This document shows, one piece after another, positions 8,034-17,785 of a DNA stretch of 64,000 nucleotides. The notes beneath the pieces are model-generated. The model was not told the origin of the DNA. It made no database searches and worked only from the letters and a program-made list of their open reading frames with translations. Every line of letters starts with the position of its first letter. Position 1 is the first letter of the stretch. This stretch comes from Paenibacillus hexagrammi (lineage in GTDB: Bacteria; Bacillota; Bacilli; Paenibacillales; NBRC-103111), in NCBI RefSeq assembly GCF_021513275.1, contig NZ_CP090978.1, positions 2,728,001-2,792,000 of the forward strand, written 5' to 3'. Both the position numbers and the translations under genes were made by a program.

Positions 8034-9470
8034 TCAGGTTTCTGTCGCCGGAACGGGAGCCGCCGTTTTACCTGACTTTTCGATACTTCGCTTTTTAATG
8101 AAGAAGGCACCGATCAAGCCTGCTAATGCGAGGAAGCCGGACACCATAAAAGCGTTGTTGACCCCATGTATCATTGCTTCCGCATGCCCAACTGCCGATT
8201 GTTTTGAAGTCGCGGTCATGACCGTCACCAGAATCGCAGTGCCGATCGATCCTGCCATCATCCGCATCGTATTGCCCATTGCTGAAGCATGCGGGATGAG
8301 ATGCTGTGGAATTTGGTTCAGACCGGCTGTCGTAACGGGCATCATGACCATGGATATACCGAGCATTCGCACCGCATAGATCAGCATCACTGCGGCATAT
8401 GGCGTCGATATCGAGAGTCCGTACATCATGAACGTAGTCACGGTCACGATAGAGAACCCGATTATCGCAAGTCCCCTTGCCCCATAGCGGTCAAAGATTT
8501 TACCGCCAATCGGATTCATAATCCCCATGACGATAGCACCCGGCAAGAGCATCAAGCCGGATTGCAGCGAGGAGTAGCCGCGCATCTCCTGCATATACAT
8601 AGGGAGCAGCAGCTCCGCGGCGATCATAGCCATAAAGACGATCATCGTCAATATTGTGGTCAGGGTAAATATAAAATTGCCGAAGATGCGGAATTCGAGC
8701 ATTGGTCTTTCCATTTTCAGCTGACGGGCAATGAAGAAGAATAGAGCGACAGCACCAACCAGCAGTGAGATGAGCACTTGAGCGCTCCCCCACCCCATAT
8801 CTCCGGCATTGCTAAAGCCAAACAACAATCCGCCGAAGCCAAAGGAAGACAAGATAATAGACGGAATATCCACCTTAGGATTTGTTAGCCGTGTAACATT
8901 CTTCAATAACAAGGCCGCTGCAATCAAGTCGATGACAGCAATTGGAAATAGGACGTAAAACAGCACGCGCCAGGAGTAATGCTCCAGCAGCCAGCCAGAA
9001 AGAGTTGGACCAATTGCGGGAGCGAATGCAATGGCAAGCCCGACCATCCCCATCACTTGACCGCGTTTTTCCTTGGGGAAAATAATTAAGAAAACCGTCT
9101 GCATAAGCGGCATCATGACGCCTGCACCAGAAGCCTGGATCACCCGTCCAGCCATAAGCATTGGAAAGCTGTGCGCAAAACCGCCTACAATCGTTCCAAA
9201 GGCGAAGATCGTAATGGCAGTCAGAAACAATCTTCGGGTAGAAAATCGTTCGATCAGAAAGGCTGACACCGGAATCATAATTCCGTTAATCAGCATAAAT
9301 ACGGTTGTTAACCATTGCGCCGTGCCCGGTGTAATGTTCAAATCCTTCATAACCTGAGGAATGGCGGTATTCATCAAGGTTTGGTTTAATAAAGCCACAA
9401 AAGTACCCGCCAGGAGGATAGCCACTAACGTAACACGGTTATAACTTGGGATGGATTCTTTATTCTCCAC
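8034..9470 (-). CDS. MFS multidrug exporter, DHA2 (EmrB/QacA) family
   Basis: A 478-residue membrane protein of the 14-helix drug:H+ antiporter branch. The usual signs are the helix-1 motif LNQTLMNTAIP, loop 2-3 residues with RFSTRRLF, and motif C in helix 5 (FAPAIGPTLSGWL). It would export cationic drugs or toxic metabolites in exchange for protons. The MarR-type gene 100 bases upstream is on the same strand and the two genes share a 16-bp element in their leaders, so repression with relief by a ligand is likely. Substrate is not shown. Confidence 0.9.
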   Translation of the reverse strand: MENKESIPSYNRVTLVAILLAGTFVALLNQTLMNTAIPQVMKDLNITPGTAQWLTTVFMLINGIMIPVSAFLIERFSTRRLFLTAITIFAFGTIVGGFAHSFPMLMAGRVIQASGAGVMMPLMQTVFLIIFPKEKRGQVMGMVGLAIAFAPAIGPTLSGWLLEHYSWRVLFYVLFPIAVIDLIAAALLLKNVTRLTNPKVDIPSIILSSFGFGGLLFGFSNAGDMGWGSAQVLISLLVGAVALFFFIARQLKMERPMLEFRIFGNFIFTLTTILTMIVFMAMIAAELLLPMYMQEMRGYSSLQSGLMLLPGAIVMGIMNPIGGKIFDRYGARGLAIIGFSIVTVTTFMMYGLSISTPYAAVMLIYAVRMLGISMVMMPVTTAGLNQIPQHLIPHASAMGNTMRMMAGSIGTAILVTVMTATSKQSAVGHAEAMIHGVNNAFMVSGFLALAGLIGAFFIKKRSIEKSGKTAAPVPATET

Positions 9471-9511
9471 TATGATCTCTCCGTCTCTCTATAAATCTTT
9501 CTCTTAAATAC

Positions 9512-9527
9512 TTAGAACTCCAACTAT
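9512..9527. promoter_or_regulatory. MarR operator copy 1, before the MFS gene
   Basis: TTAGAACTCCAACTAT, one base different from the copy at 10102-10117. It lies 42 bases upstream of the exporter start. Confidence 0.65.
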
Positions 9528-9569
9528 CATTGCAGCGGCGTTTGTCTAAACTTCAAACCTGATGACTTC

Positions 9570-10052
9570 TCAAGTCGTAGGCCGTGGTGAATGATGCTCA
9601 TACGTATGTATGACCTTCTTCAAAAGAATTTTCAAAATATCCGCCTCTTGAGGTGTGAGGAACGTTTCGACCTGGTTCTTTACACGTTCCACCTCTTCAT
9701 AAGCATGGTTACAAAGCTGTAGGCCAGACTCAGACAAATAAATTTGCTTCACTCGAGCGTCCTCCCCGTGATGGCGGCGCGTCACCCAGCCCTTCTTCTC
9801 CATGCCGGTGACAAGACTTGTCACGCTGGATTTTTCAATGTGCAGGAACTTCTCCAAATCCGAATGCGTAATACCTGGAACATCTTTACTGTACCTCATC
9901 GTTAAGTACTGCTGAGTCGTCATCCCTAGCGGTCTAAGCGTGTTTTCGATTTCTCTGCGAACCAGATTCGAAGCCCGTTTCAGCAGGTTTCCAATATGGT
10001 CGTTCAATTCCCACGGTAAGCTTCCCTTAGGTGCTTCTTGCCAATCGCCCAT
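9570..10052 (-). CDS. MarR-family transcriptional regulator
   Basis: 160 residues from the ATG at 10052, preferred because AAAGGAAG lies 7 bases upstream; an in-frame ATG at 10097 lies inside the leader next to the operator. The winged helix is clear: YLTMRYSKDVPGITHSDLEK, then SSVTSLVTGMEKKGW as recognition helix, then the DAR of the wing (HHGEDARVKQIYL). It would bind the shared element before itself and before the exporter and release it on contact with a small molecule or oxidant. No conserved N-terminal Cys of the OhrR type is seen, so a ligand rather than peroxide sensing is more likely. Confidence 0.88.
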   Translation of the reverse strand: MGDWQEAPKGSLPWELNDHIGNLLKRASNLVRREIENTLRPLGMTTQQYLTMRYSKDVPGITHSDLEKFLHIEKSSVTSLVTGMEKKGWVTRRHHGEDARVKQIYLSESGLQLCNHAYEEVERVKNQVETFLTPQEADILKILLKKVIHTYEHHSPRPTT

Positions 10053-10101
10053 TTGATCTTCCTTTCTCTTAGCGTAGATGCTCGCATGGCACCCCATTTA
10101 A

Positions 10102-10117
10102 TTAGAATTCCAACTAT
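10102..10117. promoter_or_regulatory. MarR operator copy 2, before marR itself
   Basis: TTAGAATTCCAACTAT, right at the start site predicted from the promoter at 10124-10152, an ideal place for autorepression. Confidence 0.65.
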
Positions 10118-10123
10118 TTGTTT

Positions 10124-10152
10124 ATGCTACTGAACAGATGATGATTTGTCAA
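10124..10152 (-). promoter_or_regulatory. Promoter of the MarR gene
   Basis: Minus strand: -35 TTGACA (10152-10147), 17-bp spacer, -10 TAGCAT (10129-10124). Confidence 0.55.
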
Positions 10153-10221
10153 GAAGGCTCTCATTCCTTCAACAATAAATGGTTGTAAGATACATTGTGC
10201 AGTTATCAAAAGTAATCTTGT

Positions 10222-10968
10222 TCACTTATTTTTTCTCTGTCCAGACTTCTCCACCATCCGAAGTAGTGTAGGTGAATTCTTTTCTCTTGTCGTCTGAAAA
10301 AATTCAATCTTCAGAGTTCCTCGATCTGAGTAAATTGATTCGAAAACTGGAGCTTGAGGATTGCCATATTTATAACCTTTAGGAATGGAATAGGTCTGGA
10401 TTTGCCAAGACTTTCCCCCATCTTTCGTACGATAAAGGGGGATCAGTACACTGCTATGATAGCTTGCGGCAATCCATCCATCCGACTTGTTGTGAAACGT
10501 CATCCCTGTGACGTAGCCGTCAATGGTTTTGCTCATATCAGACTGCAATGTCCATGTTTTTCCGTTGTCCGATGTTTTATATAGTGTTTTCAACATTTGA
10601 CCCGCGGCTGGGTCGGATGTCAACAGAATCCAACTAGGGCCTTCTTGGCTAGGATGCCAAGAAGCGAAAACGTTTTGGCCATGAACGGCTTTTTCCCAGT
10701 CATTATTAATCGGCAAAGAACTGTGCGTCCAAGTATTGCCGTTATTTTCGCTATGGTAAATCACAATTTTATCGTTGTTTAGGTATGCAAACCATCCTTC
10801 TGTTTCCCCTGTCATCGCTGATGTAAGTAGGGTTGCGTTCTTTTCTACATGAGGAGCAAATGCGATTTGTTTTGGTGTGGAGGAAGGAGGTGCTACAGGG
10901 CTTGCAGTTGGAGAGGGTACCTGGGATATAGTGGGCGTAGGAGAAGTCAAGGTTGAACTTATTTTTTT
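10222..10968 (-). pseudogene. BNR/Asp-box lipoprotein, 3' part, cut by an IS element
   Basis: The C-terminal 248 codons of an exported protein. After a Thr/Ser/Pro linker, three Asp-box motifs are seen (SENNGNTW, TSDNGKTW, TKDGGKSW), the beta-propeller turns typical of sialidase-like and photosystem-assembly-like exported propellers. The 5' end lies on the other side of the IS4-family element at 12635-12719. Taking out the IS and one copy of its 7-bp target duplication restores the reading frame exactly (DNKKISST across the junction). Enzymatic function is not shown; the fold could simply bind sugar or protein. Confidence 0.8.
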
Positions 10969-10981
10969 CATGAGTTATGCA
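10969..10981 (+). repeat. Left inverted repeat of the IS4-family element
   Basis: CATGAGTTATGCA, flanked on the outside by the 7-T target duplication. Confidence 0.85.
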
Positions 10982-11052
10982 GTTGAAGTAATTTATTGGT
11001 AGTTAATCTATGTCAAAAATCTTACGTCCAACTAAAAAAACACTTGACTTTT

Positions 11053-11121
11053 GAAAATCACCACAATAATTGCGAAGGATACCTTAACCAAGGTGTTACT
11101 TCAAAATTACAGGTGATTTTC
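11053..11121 (+). promoter_or_regulatory. Inverted repeat covering the transposase start
   Basis: GAAAATCACC (11053-11062) is the exact complement of GGTGATTTTC (11112-11121), which ends two bases before the transposase ATG and includes its ribosome site. A transcript entering from outside would fold and hide the start, a known way for IS elements to avoid activation by read-through. Confidence 0.5.
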
Positions 11122-11123
11122 CA

Positions 11124-12628
11124 ATGAAAGCGTTAAAAAAACCGAAATATCGGGATTTACAATTGAGTGAATGTGCGGGCGCCCCTATCTTGCGTACCCT
11201 TTGGGAGAGGTTTGATATTTCGCTCCTCTTAACTCAGTCTGGCATGATGAAGCGTAGCGGAACGCCGTCCTGGTTGCTATGTTTTCTCTATGTGGTGGGT
11301 CTCATTTCTAATTGCTCTTCCGTTGTTCAAATGGCCGATTTGGCTCAAAAGGACTCTTTATTAAAAGTTATGTTTAAGCCATGGAAACTTGCGCAGTATA
11401 CCATGAGCCGTTTTTTTACGACTTCGTTTCCATGGAAAACATTTGGTAAAAAGCGAATTGAGCGCCTTCAGCAGGATGGGCAAACAAGGCTGAAAGAAGG
11501 GGATGTCATAAATCTAGATGACACGCATTGTGCGCATCCGTATGCTAAACAACTCCCTTTTTTATCATGGCTTTTTGATCATTCTACGAAAACATATTCA
11601 TGGGCGATGAATTTGGTTGTCATTCAAGCTGTCTTACAAAGTGGGCTAGAGTATCCCTTGTTCTATTCGATTTGGCATAAACCTGAAACCAAAGGTGAGG
11701 GTCTTACGAAGTTGGATCTCGCCAAGCAAATGCTCTTGATGCTGCGTGAATCCGTGAAATGCCGATTATGGGTAGCCATGGACCGTTGGTATTTGTGTAA
11801 GGATTTTTCGTGTTCCTGGAGTCAAATCAGTTTGATTGGGTAACCAAAGCCAAGCGAAATACGGCTTTATTTCGAAGGGAAATCGAGCCTCTTACTCGAA
11901 GAGAGCGTTACGTACCGTTGACTCCCAATATGCTTATTCGAGAAGTGTTTAAGAAGCTAACAAGTCACAGAACATCAGGTCTGGTATCCATCGCAATTCC
12001 AGATATCTATATGAAACAGCCCTATACCGTAACCAATCGTAAAGGAAAACAAGTCACCAAACAAAGATATGTTCAGATTGCCGCTGTTGCCGCCATGCGT
12101 TTAAAGGAAGACGAACTCTCGATACATGTAGAATCTACGGAAGATGACGAATCCCCAGCTACATACAGAGGGGCTTATCTTCTCATTAGTAACCGCTACG
12201 ATGCACCGAAGGAAGCTACACAGACGTATGTGAAACGCTGGCGTATTGAGGTGTTTTTTCGAACTGCTAAGCAGGAACTGGCTTTTGAAAAGTGCCACTC
12301 CGAATCCGAAGCGCATCACCATGCCCACTTCGAGCTATTATTTACAGCGGAGACCTTGCTGGGCGTTGCCTTATTTGAAATGAACAAAGAAAAAACGAGT
12401 GGAGATGAAGGCTGCACCCACGGCGAAATGGTCCGCAGCCTTTTCCACACTCGTTGCCAAACTCGCAAAAGAACCTACAAAGGTCATGAGCGAATCTACG
12501 TTGATTTTGACATAGAAGTGAAACGTTTTGCAAGACTTATTCGATTATTTTGGCCACAGCATTATTTAATGCTTCTTTGGGTTACACCTAAACCACAAAA
12601 TTACCAAGTGTTACCACGAGGTGCATAA
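11124..12628 (+). pseudogene. IS4-family transposase, frameshifted
   Basis: Reads as one DDE transposase of about 500 residues if one T is added to the T5 run near 11800 (VAMDRWYLCKDF then VFLESNQFDWV). Catalytic points are visible: first Asp in NLDDTHCAHP, second in MDRWY, and the YREK signature with Glu in YVKRWRIEVFFRTAKQEL. In the given sequence the first frame stops at 11841-11843 and the second begins inside it. IS4 transposases are normally one frame, so this is a mutation or a sequencing indel, not a usual programmed shift. Confidence 0.85.
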
Positions 12629-12634
12629 CTCATG
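12622..12634 (-). repeat. Right inverted repeat of the IS4-family element
   Basis: TGCATAACTCATG, exact complement of the left end. Confidence 0.85.
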
Positions 12635-12719
12635 TTTTTTTGTTATCACATCCAGTTACTGGAAGAATTGTAACGATGATTGATACGCTACTTACGATGA
12701 TCATTTTACTGAATTTCAA
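12635..12719 (-). pseudogene. BNR/Asp-box lipoprotein, 5' part (signal peptide)
   Basis: From a TTG at 12719, 8 bases after AAAGGAAG, the frame reads a classical lipoprotein signal: MKFSK, a hydrophobic stretch, and lipobox PVTGC followed by DNKK. The frame then enters the IS element through the 7-bp target duplication and is continued by the fragment at 10222-10968. An ATG at 12704 is an alternative start. It is too short for most gene callers. Confidence 0.75.
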
Positions 12720-12862
12720 GAAAATCACTTCCTTTGATATTTACTTAATCTACAATATTTTAGACGGTTCATTTCCGAGGAAAGTTTCCACAAATGTAAT
12801 GGGCTTACAATTGTCTATACATACTTTGATGGAACCATGATTACGTTTAAAATTATCATGAA

Positions 12863-12900
12863 GGGGTATCGCCAACAAAACGCGGAAAACGTACGCTAAG
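12863..12900 (+). repeat. Left 38-bp inverted repeat of the Tn3-family transposon
   Basis: Matches the right repeat at 36 of 38 positions by eye (differences at the 7th and 12th base). Outer end GGGG, inner end GCTAAG, as in the Tn3 family. ATGAA lies just outside. Confidence 0.9.
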
Positions 12901-12913
12901 CGAAAATTTATTC

Positions 12914-12958
12914 AAACAAGCCGGAAATACCGTACGCTAAGGAAATCCGGCTTGTTTT
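12914..12958. terminator. Hairpin inside the left end of the transposon
   Basis: AACAAGCCGGA pairs with TCCGGCTTGTT (11 bp, perfect) and ends the leftward recombinase-TnpA-small gene unit. The loop repeats the inner end of the terminal repeat, CGTACGCTAAGG at 12931-12942, a possible extra TnpA contact. Confidence 0.6.
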
Positions 12959-12967
12959 GTGCAAGCT

Positions 12968-13381
12968 CTAAGGGAGATCGACTTTTAAATTGAATTGCTT
13001 CTTTGCTTCCGCACCAGTAATGAAATCTTCTTTATTGACGGGAAGGTTATTCGCCAGCTCGTCCAAGGTTTCAACAATTCCTTGAATTTCATCCTGAACT
13101 TCCACGTTTGGGCGGCTATCCGCAAGTATTTTGAGAAAGCTGACAAATTGACCGCCACCTCCTTGATCCGCCTCATAAAAAGCATCAATAACGTCGAATA
13201 ATTCATCGGACAATAGATTTATCTCTTCGTCGGCACATGACTCCAGAAAGGCCATCGTCTCATTCATATCCCTCGTTAATGCGTTGCAAATATCATTCGA
13301 ATCATCCTGAAAACGTGGATCGGTGTAGTGCAGACGCTTTTTACGTTGAATCATCCATTTTACTTTTTCGTAGTCGAGCAT
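12968..13381 (-). CDS. Small accessory protein of the transposon, unknown
   Basis: 137 residues, acidic and mostly helical, no signal peptide or known motif that I recognise. It starts 8 bases after GAGGTGATT and lies 34 bases behind TnpA, the last gene before the left end, so it is translated from the transposition transcript. A role in transposition or target immunity is possible but not shown. Confidence 0.6.
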   Translation of the reverse strand: MLDYEKVKWMIQRKKRLHYTDPRFQDDSNDICNALTRDMNETMAFLESCADEEINLLSDELFDVIDAFYEADQGGGGQFVSFLKILADSRPNVEVQDEIQGIVETLDELANNLPVNKEDFITGAEAKKQFNLKVDLP

Positions 13382-13415
13382 GATCCAATCACCTCACTTT
13401 TTATCTGTAAAGCAC

Positions 13416-16377
13416 CTATTTTTCGGTCGATACCTGTTTAAGAGGCCGTAATCCCCTTAGAGCTGCAATTTGTTTTAGATCAAATTTGTATTCGCCTAAG
13501 AAATTAATGTGTTCCCAGCCAAGAGGGGAAATATGCTTCAACAATTCTTCATTCAATTGCTTATGGCTCTTTCTATATTCCGTTGCCTGCGTCAAATAAA
13601 CCGTATTCCATACACTGATTGCATTGATGAGGATATTTAATGCGCTGGCCCGTTGGAGCTGATCTTGCAGAGCGCGTTCACGCAGCTCGCCGTGTTTGCC
13701 AAAAAAGATCGATCTGGCCAATCCGTTCATTGCCTCTCCTTTGTTCAACCCTCGGTTGATCTTCCGCCGCAGCGCTTCGCTTGAAATGTAGTCCAGGATG
13801 AAGATGGATTTTTCGATACGTCCCATTTCCCGGAGAGAGGTTGCTAAACGGTTTTGACGAGCATAAGATCCGAGTTTCCCCATAATCAGCGAAGCCGAAA
13901 CCGTTCCTTCCCGGATGGAGTGCGCGAGCCGTAATACATCATCGTAATTCTCCTGAATGATCTTTGTATTGATTTGGCCACGCAGCAGCTTCTCCAGCTT
14001 TGGAAAATCGCTAGGCTTCCCGATGGTATACAGCTTGGAATCAGAAAGGTCGCGTAGCCGCGGCGCAAAGCGGAAGCCAAGAAGATGTGTCAAACCGAAG
14101 ACTTGATCTGTATATCCGGCTGTATCCGTATAATGCTCTTCGATGGCCAAGTCAGTTTCATGGTGGAGTAACCCGTCTATGACGTGCACCGCATCCCTGG
14201 CGTTTGTGTTGATAACTTTGGTATAGAAACTGGAGAATTGATCGCTGACGAATCGATAAATCGTTGCACCTTTCCCTGTACCGTAATGCGGATTCGCATC
14301 GGCATGAAGTGCGGCTACTCCGATCTGAACGCGCATCCCGTCTGATGAGGACGTTGTGCCATCGCCCCAATAAGAAGGCAGTGACAACTTATGGTGGTAA
14401 TTGACAAGAACAGCTTGCGCTTTGTTCATGGCATCCTCGTAAAGTCGCCATTGGGCCGCGTTGGCCATCTGCCGGTAAGAAATGTCCGGAGTAGCTTCGG
14501 CCATTTTGGTCAATCCGATATTCGTACCCATTGCCATAATTGTAGCCATGAGTACCTTTGTTTCCTCATCGTTCGGCGGTCGGTTTGTTGAAGCGTGAAT
14601 GAATTGATCGTGAAATTTTGTCCAGTTCCCTACCTCGATCAGCAGATCGGTCAGCTTAATGCGAGGAAGCAGCTCATACAAGGATACGCTGAAATCTCGG
14701 GCTTCTTCCGGAGTATCCTTCTCCAAGCGTTCGATATGCAGTTTTCCGTTCTCTACGTTGATACCTTCGAGGTCTTCCACATTATTTGAAACCCATTCCA
14801 GCCTTTTGAGCAGCGATTCCGTACGTTCAGCCAAGTAATCGCTGGCCGACATACTCACTGCGAGTGTTGTAGTGCCTGGTTCGATCCGTGCCCAATTCTC
14901 TTTTGGAACCAAGTATTCATCGAAGTCTTTATGCTGACGGCCCGACAATGGATACGTCACCGGAACGGACATAATTCCGAAGCTCCGTGAGAACAGCCAT
15001 TTCATAATAATGTCGGTTGATTGTTCCGTCATCATCGTAAACGTGCTTCTGCCAGCGGTTCGAAACGAAGTTCAGCGGTGCGCCTTCCGGAACCTTTCGC
15101 TTTCCGGTTTCATTCATATCCCGGATGATATCAACCGCCTTCATTAGCGGCTCTGCTGACTTGGTTGACCGAAATTCCAACGATTTTAACAGCGTTGGCG
15201 TATATTTCCGGAGCGCATAGAATTTCTTTTCCAGCAAGTCCAAATAGTCGTAATCGACGGGCCGCGCCAGTCGCTTGGCTTCCTCCACAGATGCGACGAT
15301 CTGACCCCATGGCATGACAGCATCAAGCGCAACAAACGGATCAGTACCTTCGCTTCGGGCTTTGATCAGAGCCGCCCCAAGATCAGCAAAGTGAACCACT
15401 TTTTCGTTTATCGATTTTCCGTTTTGTTTTTGAAGTTCCTCTTGGGCTTTTCGTCCTTTAGACAGCAGTTGCATGATCTGCCGGTCGTGGATATCAAATG
15501 CCTGGTCGGTCAAGTCTTGGACAAGCTCAATGAAATAGGCGACCAAAATAGCGTATTTCTTTGAATCATCGAATCGTCGAAAGGAATGTGGCTCATATCG
15601 CGACCCAACTTTGGATAGCTGGCGTAGTCGATTCGGATGAATGCCCTTTGTATCGATTTGTAACCGTAAGTCCCTTACAAATTCAAGCTTTTCAATCACT
15701 TTGAGGAAAGCGTCAGGGGAGCAGCTTCCGAGTATTTCACGTAGCCAAGCGAGATAAGTCTTGCTGCTTTCCGGCATAGGAGAAAGAATGCGATCCAATT
15801 TCTCAATCTGCTCCGGAGTAAGAGACGAAATAAGCAGCTTGGATATTTTCTCCTCTGCACGCTGGCGGGCTTCCCATACCACACGCTCAATCGTTGTCAT
15901 GCCGGGAAAAATGATTTTCTGTTTGCGCAGCTCATCAACTGCCGTCCGGAGCAGATAATCAGCATTCCCATTCTCTAACGCATAGTTCAACATGATTTGG
16001 GAGATTGACCGGTATTCTCGAAGTGTAAAATTCCGATAGCCGTATGCCTGGCGTATTTCCTCCATATGTTCCCGGCGAGTCGGCTCGCGCTGGGCGTACA
16101 GCGCGAAAACATCCGGATCTACGCCGACCTGTTTAGCAATATAGCTTAGCACCGAATCTGGAATCATCTTGAGATCCGATAAAGACCATCCAGGGAAGCG
16201 TAGAACGGCCAATTGGACTGCAAATCCCAGACGGTTGTGATCGCGCCTGTGGTTGTTAATGATGTCGAGGTCATGTTGAGAAAATGTGTAGTACGTTCCC
16301 AAATCCCAATCGCTGTCGGACGGGATCTGCATGAACTCCTCTCGCTGCTCTTCCGTCAATAACTCTTTACCCCTCAT
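13416..16377 (-). pseudogene. tnpA: Tn3-family transposase TnpA, frameshifted
   Basis: About 987 codons, the normal TnpA length. The first part (16377 down to about 14940) is the N-terminal DNA-binding region of Tn3 transposases. The second (to 13416) is the DDE catalytic domain: Asp in YWGDGTTSSSDG, Asp in HYTDTAGYTD, Glu in GLNKGEAMNG. The two parts are joined by one extra G in a GGG run near 14940; removing it gives VSIVGRQHKDFDEY, the family sequence. As given, the transposon cannot move on its own unless the shift is a sequencing error. The start is 8 bases after AAGGTG. Confidence 0.9.
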
Positions 16378-16393
16378 CGAAAAACACCTTCCG

Positions 16394-17248
16394 TTATAAA
16401 AGTTCCATTTTGCGTTTCAGCTTGGCTTTATCCGGATTCGTGTAGAGCAGAGTCGTGTTGATATTGGAGTGACCAGCTTGATTTGCGACCTCATGAATGC
16501 TTAACCCTTTTTCAATTGCATTGGTACAAAAGAAATGTCGGAGCTGATGCGGCGTAATCTTAGGGCTGTACTGCTGAAAGATGCGATTGACTACCGTTCG
16601 GTTCAGATTATCGTTTTTCTTGCTGACGAATAAGAACTTAGAATTTTCCGCCACGCTGTACCGGTTGCGATCCTTTAAGTAGTCGCGTAGGGCATTGATA
16701 ATTTTGGTGTTCATAAGAACGGTTCTTTGCTTTTCGCCCTTTCCGTTCCGGATGATGCACTCGCCGGTTTGCAAATTAAAGTCACTTAGCCAGATAGATA
16801 GGGCTTCGGAAATACGCATTCCCGTATAGGCGAGGAGCGTGACAATCGCATAATTTCGCTTGTTTTTGCTCTCAAGCACTTTTTGTATAAACTGTTTTAC
16901 TTCCAACTCCGTAACTTGCGTGGGGGAAGCATATTCTGTCTGTACTTTGATCATGTCCGTTTTCTGGATCACCGCGTCGTTCTGGATGCCCGAGGAGATC
17001 AGAAAGTCATTATAGCTTCGCAAGCTGCTGAGCTTGTGATTGATAGTCTTGGCGTTATTCAGCTTGATGTTCTTTAAGTAGCTCACGTAATCAAGCACGT
17101 TTTGTCGATACAGCACCGCACATTCTTGACCGAATGATTCTTCAAACCATTTGAAATATTGATTTATATCCAGGACATATCCTTTGATCGTGTTTTGGCT
17201 TTTACCGTTCGCTTTGAGGTAGGTAAAAAACGCATCGACCCTGCTCAT
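16394..17248 (-). CDS. tnpI: Tyrosine recombinase of the transposon (TnpI-like)
   Basis: A 284-residue integrase-family enzyme. The N-terminal SAM-like domain spans about 1-95. The catalytic residues are all present: Arg145 (TGMRISEAL), Lys in the beta-hairpin near 170 (GKGEKQR), His234 and Arg237 (HQLR), His260 (AGHSN) and the nucleophile Tyr269 (LLYT). It resolves the cointegrates formed by TnpA, at the site lying just upstream of its own gene, as TnpI does in Tn4430. The stop is 16 bases before TnpA, so the two are co-transcribed. Confidence 0.88.
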   Translation of the reverse strand: MSRVDAFFTYLKANGKSQNTIKGYVLDINQYFKWFEESFGQECAVLYRQNVLDYVSYLKNIKLNNAKTINHKLSSLRSYNDFLISSGIQNDAVIQKTDMIKVQTEYASPTQVTELEVKQFIQKVLESKNKRNYAIVTLLAYTGMRISEALSIWLSDFNLQTGECIIRNGKGEKQRTVLMNTKIINALRDYLKDRNRYSVAENSKFLFVSKKNDNLNRTVVNRIFQQYSPKITPHQLRHFFCTNAIEKGLSIHEVANQAGHSNINTTLLYTNPDKAKLKRKMELL

Positions 17249-17360
17249 GGTTCGCCCCCGCCAAGTTCTTCATGCGTGATTGCGTTAACGTGTTGACGTT
17301 CCCCGGCCCTTTCCACTTTCTAACAACCCCCTTGACTTGATGCATCGTAAAATTCAAATT

Positions 17361-17473
17361 AATTGTGTTGCATTAGAATTTGCAGTAATAACAATAAATT
17401 GTGTTGCATTAAATATCCTGATTGTATCCCTCGATAGAGTCTAGTACAACACAATTTATATTGTGTTGTACTA
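17361..17473. promoter_or_regulatory. Resolution site of the transposon (IRS-like)
   Basis: Two direct repeats AATTGTGTTGCATTA (17361-17375 and 17397-17411, 36-bp period) lie next to a perfect inverted repeat with 14-bp arms (17442-17455 and 17460-17473) that contains the same TTGTGTTG core. This is the layout of the Tn4430 IRS: two accessory recombinase sites and one core crossover site. It lies between the divergent recombinase and cargo genes, so the recombinase probably also controls transcription here. Confidence 0.8.
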
Positions 17474-17785
17474 AGCCTGACACTGTAAAAATTATAGTTT
17501 TGGAGCCAATCAATCGATCCCGTATCGATCATTACTAGATGTGGAATGGATCGAGGAGAGAATGGAGGGAATATGCCTGACCTTTTAAGGGGCTGATCTG
17601 GAGGAGGCTTGTCCTAAAATTTTTATACAGTAGTCCATTACCTTGGAATATATACAAAATATGGGAATTAGGAACTATACCATTTTAAATGAAAATCTAT
17701 TAATCTAATACATGTATTTCCATTTCCAATCAAATTTGGGATGGAAACATCAAACCAACATAATAGAAAAGAGGTTTTTGAACAA
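17474..17785. other. Leader region of the cargo genes
   Basis: No gene seen. The second half is AT-rich and must hold the cargo promoter, but no box pair is convincing. The ribosome site AAAGAGG lies at the end, 11 bases before the ATG at 17786. Confidence 0.4.

Larger units (their letters stand above)
10969..12634 (+). mobile_element. IS4-family insertion sequence, complete
   Basis: 1,666 bp bounded by perfect 13-bp inverted repeats CATGAGTTATGCA (10969-10981) and its complement (12622-12634). Runs of seven T at 10962-10968 and 12635-12641 are the target duplication. It holds one transposase gene with a frameshift and sits in a lipoprotein gene. Confidence 0.88.

Noticed and set aside
14930-14950. 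Programmed frameshift in TnpA
   Set aside because: There is no slippery heptamer, Tn3 transposases are made from one frame, and a single surplus G in GGG explains the break, as in many other genes of the window.
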